Position numbers and translations under genes: made by a program. Shown piece after piece: positions 42,919-54,700 of a DNA stretch of 64,000 nucleotides (the stretch's first letter is position 1; every line of letters begins with the position of its first letter). The notes under the pieces are model-generated. The model did not search any database, was not told the DNA's origin, and was given only the letters and a program-made list of their open reading frames with translations. Source of the stretch: Alternaria dauci (taxonomy: Eukaryota > Ascomycota > Dothideomycetes > Pleosporales > Pleosporaceae); the NCBI RefSeq assembly GCF_042100115.1, contig NC_091275.1:1364001-1428000 (forward strand). The letters are read 5' to 3'.

Positions 42919-45018
42919 GATGGCGGTTTTTGGTGTTGTGAATGGACTCCGGGACCTTTGACAGCAACTGTATGTGCTGGCGAGTGATCAATGGCAGAGT
43001 TGACAGTGGGATGAGGGAATCGAGTGAGACGCGGCGGAGTTATAAAGAGGAGAAGCTAGGCAGCTATGCGGTCACCTGTTGGAGCTACGGCAGGAGCTGT
43101 ACGAAACAGGAATCGAGACGTCATAGCCCCTCACGGCATGCACTATTGATTGGCTCCCGCTACGGCCTGTGAGAGAAGCAAGGATGCACACGAACATCAG
43201 CTCGCGCCTAGCAGCTGCAGAACATAAGGGTCTCTCGTCTCTCTGCGCGAGTGCTTTCTGCAACGCTCTGGAGCTGTCATCTCCACCGTCAATTGCATCC
43301 TCTGCACGCGTGGGTGAGGTATTTGAGCGATCATGTCGGGTGGGGCTGGCCGCCGCTACGCGAAAGGTACCTTGGTACATCATCAATGCTTCATCGCGCC
43401 AAGCCGTCAAGGATGTTCCCCACAGCAACAAAGCGCAGTGTGTGTGAGTGCACTGCTCGCGGCTAGCCTCACAAACAGGTTTCAGTACCACCGATTGGAT
43501 TAGCTTTTCGATCCCCCTCTTCCGTGCGCCAATGTTCATTTCCGTATTGCATGTCTCGATCGCTTGGAATCCATCAAGTCGCTGACATCGCCATGGCCAT
43601 CGAACCCAATTGTACATTGCGACGCGACCCCGCCCTGTCGCGCATTGGCGGCTACTCTACATCTCACCAGTCCAAGCCCCTCTGCGGTGGTGTGATTTGC
43701 TCCAGCCACTCAGAGCTCCTGGAGCGCCGAAGCGGGCCGAAGAGTATACGTTTGGTAGTTATAGGGACAATCCTGGACTCTGTCCTGCCTGTACAGTAGA
43801 CGTGCATCTACATTTCTGTCCTTGTCCACCCATGCCCGGTACATATCCTCGGATCATGCGGCAGCGCGTGAGGAGACTGCGGAGACTGCGCCCATCACCA
43901 CATCAGCTGCTTCCGATTGAACCTAAAATGCAGTTACAATGAGCATCGCCACATGCCCGTCTCAAGCATACTACTCAACTGGGCCATTTGCCAAGTTTGA
44001 TGACAGCCATCGCCATCTCAACACAAGTATCCCGCTACTTTCTCATCATTCTGTTGCGGCGTAGCTCATATTCCTACTTTCGCGCCTGCATCCACAGGCT
44101 CGTGTTGTGGGGTGTGGAGCTCGTCGGAATCTGGGTTGTAATGCTGGTGCGGACATGCTTGCGACGTTGTTTGTTGTTTTCCTTGGTTCGTCACAGTGCG
44201 CGTTGTGGTGTCGTATCGTACAATGGAACGCGGGTATTCCTTCACTCTGAAATATGGCCAAGTCGACTCCTTCGCATTCTCCTGCGCTAACGTCCGGGAC
44301 ATATCCCAGTGAAGGCACCCAATACGGCTCCGGAGTTGAAGTGGACGTAAACTTCTCAGTCGTGGGATTGCCGGGGGTTCGCCTCGAGTAAGTTAAATCG
44401 CGACTAGCATCGTAGCTGACTAAGTTAGCAGTTGCTGGACGCTCCTTCGCCGCGTACTAACAACTTCATCGTCGCGCATACCAGATACAAACACAATGGC
44501 TAACACAAATCTCACGTTCTTTTCGCATTCTAATAGCTCTTCAACACGTCCCCCCACGAGTGACAGCCACGGTCGACGCGATAGGCCTCTTTATCGATGC
44601 ACCAGTGGAATATTTGCCCTTAGCGCACCATCACGGTACTCTAGATAAAGCTCTTTTGGCATATGCTCCGTCGCAACATCCTCCTCCCAGCGCTGTGCCC
44701 CGTCGATTCTTACGAGGCTCACCAAGCATTTTCTTCCGTCCATCAGGGTGCTTCATTGCTGTCAAATGTCCACTATATAGTGCTTGTTGTTGCTCAAGAC
44801 TGTACAAGACACGCACTGCCGAGCCGGAACCAAGCTCCTCTGCATTACCCAAGAAAGCTTATCGGGGTTTGCTGCTCCACTGGACCACTCCCAAGTTTCC
44901 GGGGCCCAACTCAACCAGAGATTCACTATATCGAAGACCCTTTTGATCAAAGATACCCCAAACGAGCACTGTGCAACATCACCCTTCTCCATCTCCTGCA
45001 AACTCTAGTCATAGCAAC
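42919..45018. other. Divergent intergenic region, opsin/ZIP transporter
   Basis: 2.1 kb between divergent starts. A TATA-like GTTATAAAG lies at 43039, about 120 bp upstream of the opsin start. A 181-codon minus frame (43072-43617) has no motif and is not accepted. I saw no zinc-responsive palindrome near the transporter. Confidence 0.4.
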
Positions 45019-46228
45019 ATGGCTACTACCGCTCTCGAGATCGCACATCTTGTGCTTCGTCAAGACCCGGGTGCAGAGACACAGCCCGAGGAGGTCATCA
45101 CTTGCGGCAGCGACAACGAGTACAATGGCCGTATGGGTACCCGCATCTCGTCCATTTTTGTCATCATGGTGGCATCTAGCTTCGGTATGTACACCAACGC
45201 CCACCTTGATGTTCACGCACTAATATCACACAGGTGCCATGTTCCCTGTTCTAGCAAAACGTACGCGCCACAGGTTGGTACCTAACTGGGTCTTCTTCGC
45301 TGCAAAGTACTTTGGCTCAGGTGTAATCATCACCACTGCATTCATCCATCTTCTCGCACCAGCGAACGAAGCGCTGGGCAATGAATGTCTGACCGGTGTC
45401 ATTGCCGCATACCCCTGGCCTGAGGGCATTGCCCTTATGACCCTCTTCCTCATGTTCTTCCTTGAGCTCATGACCATGCGTTACGCCAAGTTCGGTAGTG
45501 ACCATGACCATGAGCACAGCCACGCACCTGCAAAGATCCCACAAGCGGCGCACGCCGAAGACTACAACAGCTTCGACAACAATTTGAAGGAGCAAAATAT
45601 GGGTGACATTGAAGGGACTGCTGGCACCAATCCTAACATGCGCGGGGAAGATCATCTTGGCCACCAACGCGACCACGTTGACCACGAAGTTGAGTCCAAG
45701 TCTGACATGACGCCTCGCGCTCTCGTGCCTGAAGGTTACGCTTCCCAGTTGACGGCCGTCTTCATCCTCGAGTTCGGTGTCATCTTCCACTCCATCTTCA
45801 TCGGTCTTACGCTTGCCGTCTCCGGCGAGGAGTTCATCACGCTTTACATCGTGTTGGTATTCCACCAGATGTTCGAGGGCCTTGGTCTGGGAACGCGTCT
45901 GGCCGAGGTTCCCTGGCCGGCATCCAAGCGCTGGACGCCATATCTACTTGGTCTCGCTTATGGTCTCTCCACCCCCATCGCTATTGCCATCGGCCTAGGT
46001 CTCCGACAGTCGTTTGCTCCCGAGTCACGCACTACACTGATCACCAACGGTGTCTTCGATTCCATCAGTGCTGGTATCCTCATCTACACTGGACTTGTCG
46101 AGCTCATGGCCCATGAGTTCATGTTCAGCCCTTATATGCAAAAAGGCCCTGTTAGCCGGACACTCAAGGCTTTCGGCCTCATGGTCCTTGGTGCTGGTCT
46201 GATGGCGCTCCTGGGTTACTGGGCTTAA
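45019..46228 (+). CDS. ZIP-family zinc/iron transporter (Zrt1/Zrt2-like)
   Basis: Two exons, 45019-45184 and 45234-46228, with a 49 bp intron; 386 residues. Eight membrane segments are expected. The signature helices are complete: HSIFIGLTLAVSG in TM4 and HQMFEGLGLGTRL in TM5, which supply the His and Glu metal ligands. The loop between TM3 and TM4 is His-rich (DHDHEHSH, then HLGHQRDHVDHE), as in plasma-membrane zinc importers. The C-terminus ends GLMALLGYWA, the usual ZIP ending. The start ATG 45019 gives an N-terminus facing outside with a CGSDNEYNG segment common in fungal Zrt proteins. High- or low-affinity type cannot be told. Confidence 0.9.
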
Positions 46229-46926
46229 ATTAACGTGTTACGCGATTTATGGATACCTTTCCTTCTATATGTTCATCGTTTGCTTTTTCCGATACCCGTA
46301 GATCAAGGCCGGCTCTGTTGTCGCTTTTCTATTCAGATAGAGATAGATGAATACTTGATAGAACATTGCAACAGAAAAACATGTTCAAACGGGTTCAAAA
46401 TCTGCACTGTCTCGATACTTGACTTGATCTCGTCCTACAGTGCTTGGTCATATGTACTTCAGCTCAGCTCAGACCAGCAGGTCGCCCGAGCAATCATCGC
46501 AAAAAACATCGCAGGCTCTCCATGACTCACAGATGATATAGTGGTGTATGTATTGGCTATGTATGTGTTTGTATGTAAACGCTTAAGCGGCGGGGGTATC
46601 ATTAAAACTGACTGACTGCACACACAAAAGCCCAATACGCAACCCAATCTCGTCAAAGACGGTTCAGGGCTGTATGTTCAGACATTATCGAGTAAACGAG
46701 AGTGTACATTGCGGCCGTGAAAACAAGAAAAAATTCAAAGACAAAGGAAACGGTCGTAGGAGCGTCGAAATCACATTCGACGCATTGTGCCGTTGTGCGC
46801 CAGTGGTGTATAAATGCAGACCGGCGAAGCTATCCTTTACAGTAAACGCCTGTTCCCATGCCGCAAACAAAAGTTGGGTATGTAAGTTGGGTATGTGCAA
46901 ACTAGACGAAGCGAAATTTTATATGG
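46229..46926. other. Convergent intergenic region
   Basis: About 700 bp between convergent stops. It holds the two 3' UTRs, with AT-rich and A-rich stretches and no gene. Confidence 0.4.
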
Positions 46927-49134
46927 TTATGATGCTTCCAGGGCGTCGATAGACGCATAGAGATACCTGATTCGCTCCTCAAATGGCGAGCCAAGCGGGC
47001 TCAGAGTCTCTTGCTTCTTCAGATCTGTTTCACGCGTCGTCGCGTACGAGATCCATTGGCCTGGTAGTTTGGGACGGAACTCTTTTACGGGACTTCTAGA
47101 TGGGCCCTCATCCGTTGGAGATGCTGCCCGAGACTGGTCGCTGTCTTCCTCCATGTGTTCGAGACCTTCGAGGTCTATGCCACTATCCCGGTCGATGACT
47201 CGGCTCTGTTGTGGGAAGAACGGCGAGTCCAGAGCGTCTATGGCGTTGTGTATTGGACTCCAAGGGCTGAGGAGGCCTCTAGATTCCCGCTTTTCGTTGA
47301 CGTCGTCATCGTCGTCGTCGTCATCCTCTGGGACAAGTACGCGGCCACCTACTTTGACATCGCTGACGTGCACTCTGTACTCCAACGCCTTCTGGCCATC
47401 CTTGATCAGTTGCTCTGTCCACCCAAGACATTTCTTCAGACTCTGGTTCATCTTCTGACTGTCGTTGAGCATCTCTCGATGTTTCGAGAGGTCTAGCTGA
47501 AGACGCTTCTCGTCTCGTGAGCGATGTGTTTCGTCGCGCTCCAGTTGAGCGCTTGGGCTCAAAGCGCTGTCGTCGAAGGAAGAGTCGCTGCTTTCCGGGT
47601 CCTCTTCCTCTTCCTCTTCCTCTTCAGGTGTTTCTTCTTCTTCCACCTCGGACATGTCTGACAGATCCCCTACATTGCCAGCGCCAATAGCCGAGGTTTC
47701 TAGGGGCTCGCCAGCCGTGTCAGCAGAAAAGACACCAGCTCGGCTCATGCGACGGAAGCGTCTGAGCTCAGCCTTTTGCTTTCGAACTTCTTTTTCCAAG
47801 GACCGGTTGATAGCAAGAAGCGAGGAGTTGCTGATCTCGAGGTCAAGCACTTTACGCTCCCTTCGTGCATTGGCAGCAAGCTCGTTCATCATTTCGAGCG
47901 CACTCTTGCCGTCGCTATTTCGCGAAGGACTACCTGATACCGGAGACCCTATAGGGGAAAATGCAGTCAAGCGCGGAGAGGGCGTAGCTGCTGCATCGCC
48001 AGAAGCGCGGTTCTCAGTATGTAGCGGGCTTGGTGCCATGGCGGATGGTTCGTTCGTCGGTGCCTTCTTCAGGCTAGTCACCGAATCGATTGATGACAGA
48101 CTGGAGCTTTTGACATGTCCTCGCTTTATAGTGGAGGCGACACTGGACCTGCGTCTGGTGCGATCAGACGCATCCGGCGTGTTCGATCCAGCCAAGATGG
48201 CCAAAGCCGAGTTTCCTGAACTGCCTCTACTGAGAGCTGGTCGGACCTGAGAGGCCCCCTTGCGATATGACAGATGCGCAAAGTCTTTCGTAGGCGATGG
48301 TGGACGCAGCGACTGTAGGTTCTCAGAAGGCGGGAGCAGGTCTGGCATCATGGGAACAGTGGGTGGGGTGAGGATCGGCTGGCGGTCTTTTCTTTCGGAA
48401 AGCGAGTCTGCGTGGAAGAACTTGCTCTCTGGCTGAGCCCGCCCCACAGATGATAGCGGTGGCGATGGCACGTTGTGTTTCGAAGGGGCGTCGTCCTGTC
48501 TGCCGTCGGCGTAGAAGAAAGTAGGTGTCTTCTTTGGGGGTGCTGTTGCTAGTACCGGTGCCGGTTGCTCGTGCGGACGAGCGTCGTTGGCATGGAAAAA
48601 CAGCGATGAAACGTCTCTTTTGGAGCCTGCCTCGGACGGGACATTGTTGTATGCGCCGACCGAAGACCTTGGGGCTGGGGCGACATGGCTGCTGCTGCTT
48701 GGTCCCGGTGTACTGCGCGGCCGGACTCCGACTGAAGAGCCACCGCTCTTCCCAACGGCACTGTGTCCGCTGTGAAAGTCTACCGTGGACCCTGGGCGCG
48801 AGCTGCTCGGTGTAGCCGAGGGTGTGCCGTTGGGCGTCGACGACGTGCTGTCTACACCAACGCGGGATTTCCTCGACGAAGAGCGAGGAGTGACATTGGT
48901 GCTCAGAAAGGCCTTTACAGGCGTCACGTCGCTGTGTGCAGAGGCAACAGGCTTGCCAGGGGTGGTTCCATTGCTAGTGCGTGTTGTGCGGGTGCTCGAC
49001 GAGCTGACGGTGGAGGAGGCGGTGGGGGCAACGGCAAGCCGAGGGGTCAAGGGCGTCTTCGCAGCAGTTCGGTTACTAGCGAGCGTCGGCTTCAATGGCC
49101 GTGGGTTATTCCGGTCGGTTCGTTCGATGGGCAT
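46927..49134 (-). CDS. Large Ser/Thr-rich coiled-coil protein, unknown function
   Basis: One uninterrupted frame of 735 residues from ATG 49134 (MPIERTDRNNPRPLKP). The N-terminal 340 residues are low in complexity and rich in Ser, Thr and Pro. A conserved helical block follows at residues about 410-465, reading ALEMMNELAANARRERKVLD and LEKEVRKQKAELRRFRRMS. This is probably a coiled coil and I have seen it as a shared block in many filamentous ascomycete proteins. An acidic run of Glu comes next, then a second coiled segment (KHREMLNDSQKMNQSLKKCL), an Asp run encoded by GTC/ATC repeats on plus near 47301-47325, and a conserved-looking C-terminus. No enzyme domain is present. It may be a scaffold, which is inference. 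It is divergent from the polymerase kappa gene. Confidence 0.72.
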   Translation of the reverse strand: MPIERTDRNNPRPLKPTLASNRTAAKTPLTPRLAVAPTASSTVSSSSTRTTRTSNGTTPGKPVASAHSDVTPVKAFLSTNVTPRSSSRKSRVGVDSTSSTPNGTPSATPSSSRPGSTVDFHSGHSAVGKSGGSSVGVRPRSTPGPSSSSHVAPAPRSSVGAYNNVPSEAGSKRDVSSLFFHANDARPHEQPAPVLATAPPKKTPTFFYADGRQDDAPSKHNVPSPPLSSVGRAQPESKFFHADSLSERKDRQPILTPPTVPMMPDLLPPSENLQSLRPPSPTKDFAHLSYRKGASQVRPALSRGSSGNSALAILAGSNTPDASDRTRRRSSVASTIKRGHVKSSSLSSIDSVTSLKKAPTNEPSAMAPSPLHTENRASGDAAATPSPRLTAFSPIGSPVSGSPSRNSDGKSALEMMNELAANARRERKVLDLEISNSSLLAINRSLEKEVRKQKAELRRFRRMSRAGVFSADTAGEPLETSAIGAGNVGDLSDMSEVEEEETPEEEEEEEEDPESSDSSFDDSALSPSAQLERDETHRSRDEKRLQLDLSKHREMLNDSQKMNQSLKKCLGWTEQLIKDGQKALEYRVHVSDVKVGGRVLVPEDDDDDDDDVNEKRESRGLLSPWSPIHNAIDALDSPFFPQQSRVIDRDSGIDLEGLEHMEEDSDQSRAASPTDEGPSRSPVKEFRPKLPGQWISYATTRETDLKKQETLSPLGSPFEERIRYLYASIDALEAS

Positions 49135-49614
49135 CCTCTGGTGCGTGGTGCAGCTACAGGTTGGGTGTTGTGCTGCGTGTACGGGGGGAGAGCATGGCCT
49201 TCCGGGGAGGGCAAGAGGTGGTTGCTCGGGGGTAAAGGCGGTGTTGATGGTGGTGCTATGTTGACGGCCGCTAGTAGCGTGTCGGTGTCTGCAGGGTCGA
49301 AACAGCAGCGAGCTCTACGTGTATGGCCCCACTTCTACAGTGCCAGCGGTCGAGGAGTGTGGACGGTTGGTGTCCAGTCCATTGTCAAAGGGATGGACGG
49401 GAGCAGGAGAGGGGTTTCGGACTGTGCGGAGCGAGTGTCTGTGTTGGTGTGAGATGATTCTGGTGGCCCTGAATATCCTGGAGAGCACGGTTTCAGGCAG
49501 CCTAGTCCCAGTTGGGCCCAAGCGTGAAAGGCGCGTCATGAGTCTCGCACGCCTCATCTCGCGTTTTAGTGGGCCATCATCTCGTCCTCTCCCCAGCATG
49601 ACCCCCCACTTACC
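49135..49614. other. Bidirectional promoter region
   Basis: 480 bp between the divergent starts of the coiled-coil protein gene and DNA polymerase kappa. No distinct element is recognised. Confidence 0.4.
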
Positions 49615-51573
49615 ATGAGCGATGCTGCAGGGTCTGCCCTTTCACTCTCCCAGTATGGCCTCAGCAGTCCGACGCTCGACGCGTTCGACCTGCCTCCCGC
49701 GGCTGCCTCACCCTCCATGACCTCCATGACCGCCCCCGAACCGGAATCTCGCGACATACCAGAGCGCCCGCAGCCCGCACGAACAGCCTCGGCCGAGCAC
49801 GACTCCCTAAAGTACCACCTGCTCGGCCCCTCGCTCACAAAAGCCGGACAAGACAGCGTAGACCAAGCAAAGGTCTCCGAAGTCATCTACAACGCGTCCA
49901 AGGGCTCCAAGTTCTTCAACAACGAGGAAGTCAAGGACAAGAATCTCACGGAAAAGATCAACAAGATCCTGGCAAAGAGACGCCAGCTGGAGAAGATTGA
50001 CTTGACCTCTGACCAGCGCAGAGCCGACGACTACATCGCTGAACTGGAGCTGGGCAGGGACCTGAGTCAGGTCATTGTACACCTCGACTGTGATGCTTTT
50101 TATGCAGCCGTAGAGGAGCTCGATCGCCCGGAGCTGAAAGACGTTCCGTTCGCGGTCGGCAAAGGTGTGCTGACGACGTGCAACTATCATGCGAGGAAGT
50201 TTGGCTGCCGCTCCGGCATGGCCGGTTTTGTTGCGAAGAAACTCTGTCCGCAGCTAATTTGCATCCCTATGAACTTTACAAAATACATGGCCAAGGCAGA
50301 AGAGGTCCGCCAAGTACTTGCACTGTACGATCCCAACTTTCAGAGTGCGAGCTGCGACGAGGCATATCTGAATCTTACAGAGTACTGCCAAGAGCACCAT
50401 ATGACCCCCGACGAAGCAGTCGACCAGATGCGCGCAGACGTCTACAACAAGGCCAAGATTACCGTCTCTGCTGGTATCGCGGCGAATGCCAAACTCGCCA
50501 AAATCTGCTCCAACAAGAACAAGCCAAATGGGCAATTTCTGCTCCCCAGCGATAGGCAGACAATTCTCGAGTTCATGAAGACCCTACCTACACGCAAGGT
50601 AAACGGCATTGGCCGCGTCTTCGAACGAGAGCTGGATGCAATAGGCGTCAAGACCTGCGGAGACATCTATGCACATCGAGCATATCTGGCAAAGCTGTTC
50701 GGTCAGAAGGCATTCCAGTTCTTGATGCAGTGCTATCTAGGCCTGGGACGTACCGTTATCAAACCTGTGGAAGACCGTGAGCGCAAGAGTGTTGGGACAG
50801 AGACCACGTTCAGGGAGCTAGGTGGTCGCGATGCCCTGCGCGACAAGCTTCGTCACGTCGCCGAGGAACTCGAAGGAGATCTGAAGCGCACCGAGTATAA
50901 AGGCAGGACGCTCTGCATCAAGATCAAACTTCATACTTACGAAGTGCATACACGACAGATGACGCCACCTTTCGCCATCAACAAAGCGGATGACTTGTAC
51001 AAGTACAGTCTTCCGATGCTGGACAAGCTGATGAAGGAAATACCGAACATGAAGTTACGTCTCATGGGTCTGAGAGTTACACAGATTGTCAGCACGAAGA
51101 AGCCTGGAATCGACTTCTTCGGCCGTGCAGCCAAGACATCATCAACCGCTACAAAGGCTTCCACCCCAAAGAACGAAGGGACATGGGAGATCTGGCCCGA
51201 GGAGGAGTTCGAAGAAGCTGCACAACAAGAACGCAATGACGAGATGAATGAGCTAGAAAAGCTTTCTCAGGAACAAGAGCACCAGGAAGAGGAACAGTCA
51301 GCACCCGAACCGCAGTGGCAGTGTCCCATTTGCTCCATCCCTCAGCCGCCAGACGATGCGAGCTTCAACGCCCACATCGACTTTTGTCTCTCGAAACAGA
51401 CCATCAGGGAAGTTGTCAAATCTACAGCGCCGTCGCCAGAGAAGCCATCCAGCACTCCCAAGCCAACAACCAAAAAGGGAAAGCGTGGAAGACCGAAGAA
51501 TGAGGAAACAATTTCAGAGCAGCAGTCGAGAGAGAAGAGAAGGGCTTTCTTCTCGCTTGGCAACAGCAACTAA
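49615..51573 (+). CDS. DNA polymerase kappa (Y-family, DinB-like)
   Basis: A single exon of 652 residues. An N-clasp-like region (residues about 75-150, KYHLLGPSLTKAGQDSVDQA) precedes the catalytic core, as in pol kappa. Catalytic carboxylates are Asp158 in HLDCDAFYAAVEE and Asp248-Glu249 in SCDEAYLNLTEY. Further family blocks are YHARKFGCRSGMAGF, SAGIAANAKLAKICSN and NKPNGQF. The HhH region contains KVNGIGRVFERELDAIG, and the little-finger region extends to about residue 500. A Rad18-type UBZ zinc finger has Cys570, Cys573, His587 and Cys591, followed by a basic KKGKRGRPKN tail that could be a nuclear signal or AT-hook. The enzyme bypasses bulky minor-groove lesions and is brought to stalled forks through ubiquitinated PCNA. 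Only one UBZ is present, against two in human pol kappa. Confidence 0.93.
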   Translation: MSDAAGSALSLSQYGLSSPTLDAFDLPPAAASPSMTSMTAPEPESRDIPERPQPARTASAEHDSLKYHLLGPSLTKAGQDSVDQAKVSEVIYNASKGSKFFNNEEVKDKNLTEKINKILAKRRQLEKIDLTSDQRRADDYIAELELGRDLSQVIVHLDCDAFYAAVEELDRPELKDVPFAVGKGVLTTCNYHARKFGCRSGMAGFVAKKLCPQLICIPMNFTKYMAKAEEVRQVLALYDPNFQSASCDEAYLNLTEYCQEHHMTPDEAVDQMRADVYNKAKITVSAGIAANAKLAKICSNKNKPNGQFLLPSDRQTILEFMKTLPTRKVNGIGRVFERELDAIGVKTCGDIYAHRAYLAKLFGQKAFQFLMQCYLGLGRTVIKPVEDRERKSVGTETTFRELGGRDALRDKLRHVAEELEGDLKRTEYKGRTLCIKIKLHTYEVHTRQMTPPFAINKADDLYKYSLPMLDKLMKEIPNMKLRLMGLRVTQIVSTKKPGIDFFGRAAKTSSTATKASTPKNEGTWEIWPEEEFEEAAQQERNDEMNELEKLSQEQEHQEEEQSAPEPQWQCPICSIPQPPDDASFNAHIDFCLSKQTIREVVKSTAPSPEKPSSTPKPTTKKGKRGRPKNEETISEQQSREKRRAFFSLGNSN

Positions 51574-51647
51574 AGACCAATACATGATAGATACCCAGAC
51601 CAAGATGCGGAACCCTATTAATGCACCGTTGTTTGACCTTTTCTGTA

Positions 51648-51666
51648 CCCCCCCCCCCCCCCCCCC
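51648..51666 (+). repeat. Poly-C run (19 nt)
   Basis: Nineteen consecutive C lie in the 226 bp gap between the convergent stops of polymerase kappa (51573) and the large minus-strand gene (51800). On the minus strand it is a G run that could form a quadruplex. Its exact length may be a sequencing artefact. Confidence 0.7.
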
Positions 51667-51799
51667 GTGCCTTGCATTGCGACCCTGTACTTTTCTTTTC
51701 TTTTGCTAACCCATGAAAGAACACAAATGAAAATAAGAGGGTATATAGAACTAGAAAAGCCCCACGCATGCCAACTTTCACTTTCTTACCGACTCCACA

Positions 51800-54700
51800 C
51801 TAATCCCATCCACTTCTTTCATGCACCCTTCTCGCCGCCCTCCTCACCCCAGTACTCTGAATCCCTTCATTTCTGCCCTCGTCTGCACTATCCCTCCCAT
51901 CGAAGTAGACGGATCCATATCCTTCCCCTAGCACCGTGCTCTCCCTACCTTCGCGCCACAAATTATTGCTTTCATTGTACCCTGGCGGAACCGGCCACTG
52001 CGTCTCACTCTCATTCACATTGAAAGGATAAGCGCCCAGGTCGGTATTCAGACTGGTCGTATGACTGTGGAGACCCGAGTGGGGTGCAGGCGGCAAGAGC
52101 GAGGCCTGCTGGCGATCGATGAAATTGTTGGTGCGGGTATGCGACGAGAAATCAGATTCTGTTAGGCGAAAGCTGTCGTCCATGCGTGATTGACTTCTGG
52201 GTGGTGCATCGCGGTCGCGGCCGCGGGAACGTGGGAGAGAGTCCATTCGCGGGTTCAAGGAGCCGTCAGCGTTTCTGTCACGAACTGCTCGAGGCCCAAA
52301 AGTCTCGCCTTGTAAACGTGGTTTGCGGTCGGTGAATTCGTCTTGGATCACTTTCTCGTTCTCGCGGCGACGTTCGAATTCTTGGCGGAAATGATTGCCA
52401 GCGTTGTGGGAGAGGTGGAGGTTGTTGATCTTCTCTCCTAGGCGGCGGATGTCGTTCTCCATCAGTGTTGCGTCGTCGAGGTTTGGTGGGGGTGGAGGGA
52501 GTGCGTGCTGCGGTGGGAGAGGAAGTGCATGTTGCGGTGGTGGACTGGGAAAGTTATGACCTGCTATCTCAGCGTGTCGCGAATCTTCATGGTGGCTCGT
52601 ACTTTCGGTGTTCGGTGTCGCATCGAGCTCTACAGGCGCAGGTTGCACAGGCATTGGATCCCATGCGCGCTGCCAACACCAGGATCGTTGCTGCTTAGCT
52701 TCTAGATGCTCTATCTGACCGTTGCTTACCCACTCAGGCATGCGCTTGAGATCGGTGTTCAGGAAGTATCGCACGCCGTCCGTGTGCTTCAGGCTTTGGA
52801 CGTCGACAGACAGTGTTGACAAGACCTGTAGCACGCCGTACAGAAGAACCCACCGTCCTAGACGTGCTTCGCGGGGTGTCATGTGTTTCAAGTCGGTGGT
52901 GAGCTCGAACTGTTCGAACTTATCAATGAGTGTAGATCCTAAGAAACGTCAATTCAGGCCGACAGAGGTTCATGTTATGTTAGTTACCGTTAAAATTGAC
53001 GTCCAGCTTCTCGATGTTTGTTGCATCGCTGAAGATAATAGAAAGCTGCAGTTGTGCTTTTGCGTCCTTTGTGGTATCCTTTGGCTTATCCTTCTTGAGC
53101 GAAGAAAAAAAGCTCTTCTTCTCCTTTTCCTTGCCTGTCTTCGGGACTTCTCTAGGAAGTAGGGGGTATGGATGCGGAATGTGTGCATACCCGTTCCTTG
53201 CATCGTAGGTGACCAGCATATCCGTCATACCGAGCTCCGGCAAGTCTGCACTGAAATTGTCGTTTTTTCGATGAGCCATCTCCCACTTGCGAGACGCTCG
53301 CTCTTCTCGAGGATTCCATATTACGTCCCGATCGACAAAATAATCGTACAGGGACCCGAAATCTTCTTGCATAGCATTGACAACCTTGCGATTAAGCCAT
53401 GTCTTGTCGGAGGTTGGTGGCCAGTTGCCGTATATGCGTGTGAAATGGCCAACAAGGAACTGTCGAAACGACTGGTAGCTCTGATAGACTGGGCTGTTCG
53501 CATTCTTTAGTGTGTCTTCCCAAAGACCACTGAAATCGAAGCTGGCCAGTTTTTCCTCTGCTTCCATGACGCGCAATTGCAATGTCTTCGCAGCTAAACC
53601 AAGGTTCCGCCTTGTGACCACAGACAAGCGCTTGAAGTCCGGGTGGTCCTCGATTTCCGGTGTCATGACACCAGCCAGGTGAACAAAGCTCTCGAGGTAG
53701 CCTTGTCGCCACTTGACAGAGTCCTGTTCTGCCCATGCCAAAAGTCCAAGGGCTCGTCGAATATTGTTGCGCAGGTCGTCAATCCCATATCGACCAAGGT
53801 ATTCCGTGATCATTTGGACACTACGTTCCCTAGCTGTCATTCCAGATCGAGCGTCCGTGTCAAGATCATACATGATGTGTATCTGAGGTTGCAGTGTGCT
53901 CAGCATGTCATACACGTCTGCTCCAACTATAGGTTTGCCATGCAACATTGCCAGGAAATTACGAACAGCAACGTGATGCAGCCTCTGCCCCTGTGGTGTC
54001 TTTACGTTATCAGGCGCGGTGAACCATATCTCGTGGGTTGGGTTGCGTCGAAAACTCTCCTGGAAAGGAGGCGGCGAATTATTGTGATGTCCATGGGAGG
54101 CTTCAGACAGATGATAAGCTCTAGAAGTAGTCCGAGAGTCTATGCTATGTGACTGATCGATGTCAAAAGGCGGTGGAGATCGTCCCCCTGGTGATGTTGG
54201 AGCTAACATTCGTCGCTGTGCAGGTTGTGCAAAATTCGGCGAGAAAGGTTGAGATGGTGAGCTTGAGCTCTCAGAAAGCGCCCAGTCGTCGACGTCGTTA
54301 TCGTCTATTTGACCATACAGCAAGGCGTTACTCAGCCAAGTGGAGCCTGAGTTCTGAAGGACCTCCAAATCAGCCCTGATCGAAGGGATTGGTCGATCCT
54401 CGTCTACTTGCTCCTCTTTGAAATAGATAAGCACACTACCGTGCTGCATATCTTCATCCTGAGATACTGCGTCAGATGGAACTAATTCCTAAGTACATGC
54501 TCATGACTTACGTAGTCAAATCCACCATATGGCCGCATCCCATCTTTACCATCCGTCCAAACTTTGAAGTTCAGCCAAGTTTTCTGATCGGTTGGGAAGG
54601 CGTAGGACGCGGATGATTCAGATCTAAAGACAGGAGGTGCAGGCGTTGGTGCAATGCTCTTCTTGATTGGTACTCCTCCCCCTCTACCGCGAGGAGCTTT

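Noticed and set aside
43072..43617. 181-codon open frame on minus between opsin and ZIP transporter
   Set aside because: It has no motif and no neighbouring exons, and it lies in the divergent promoter region.
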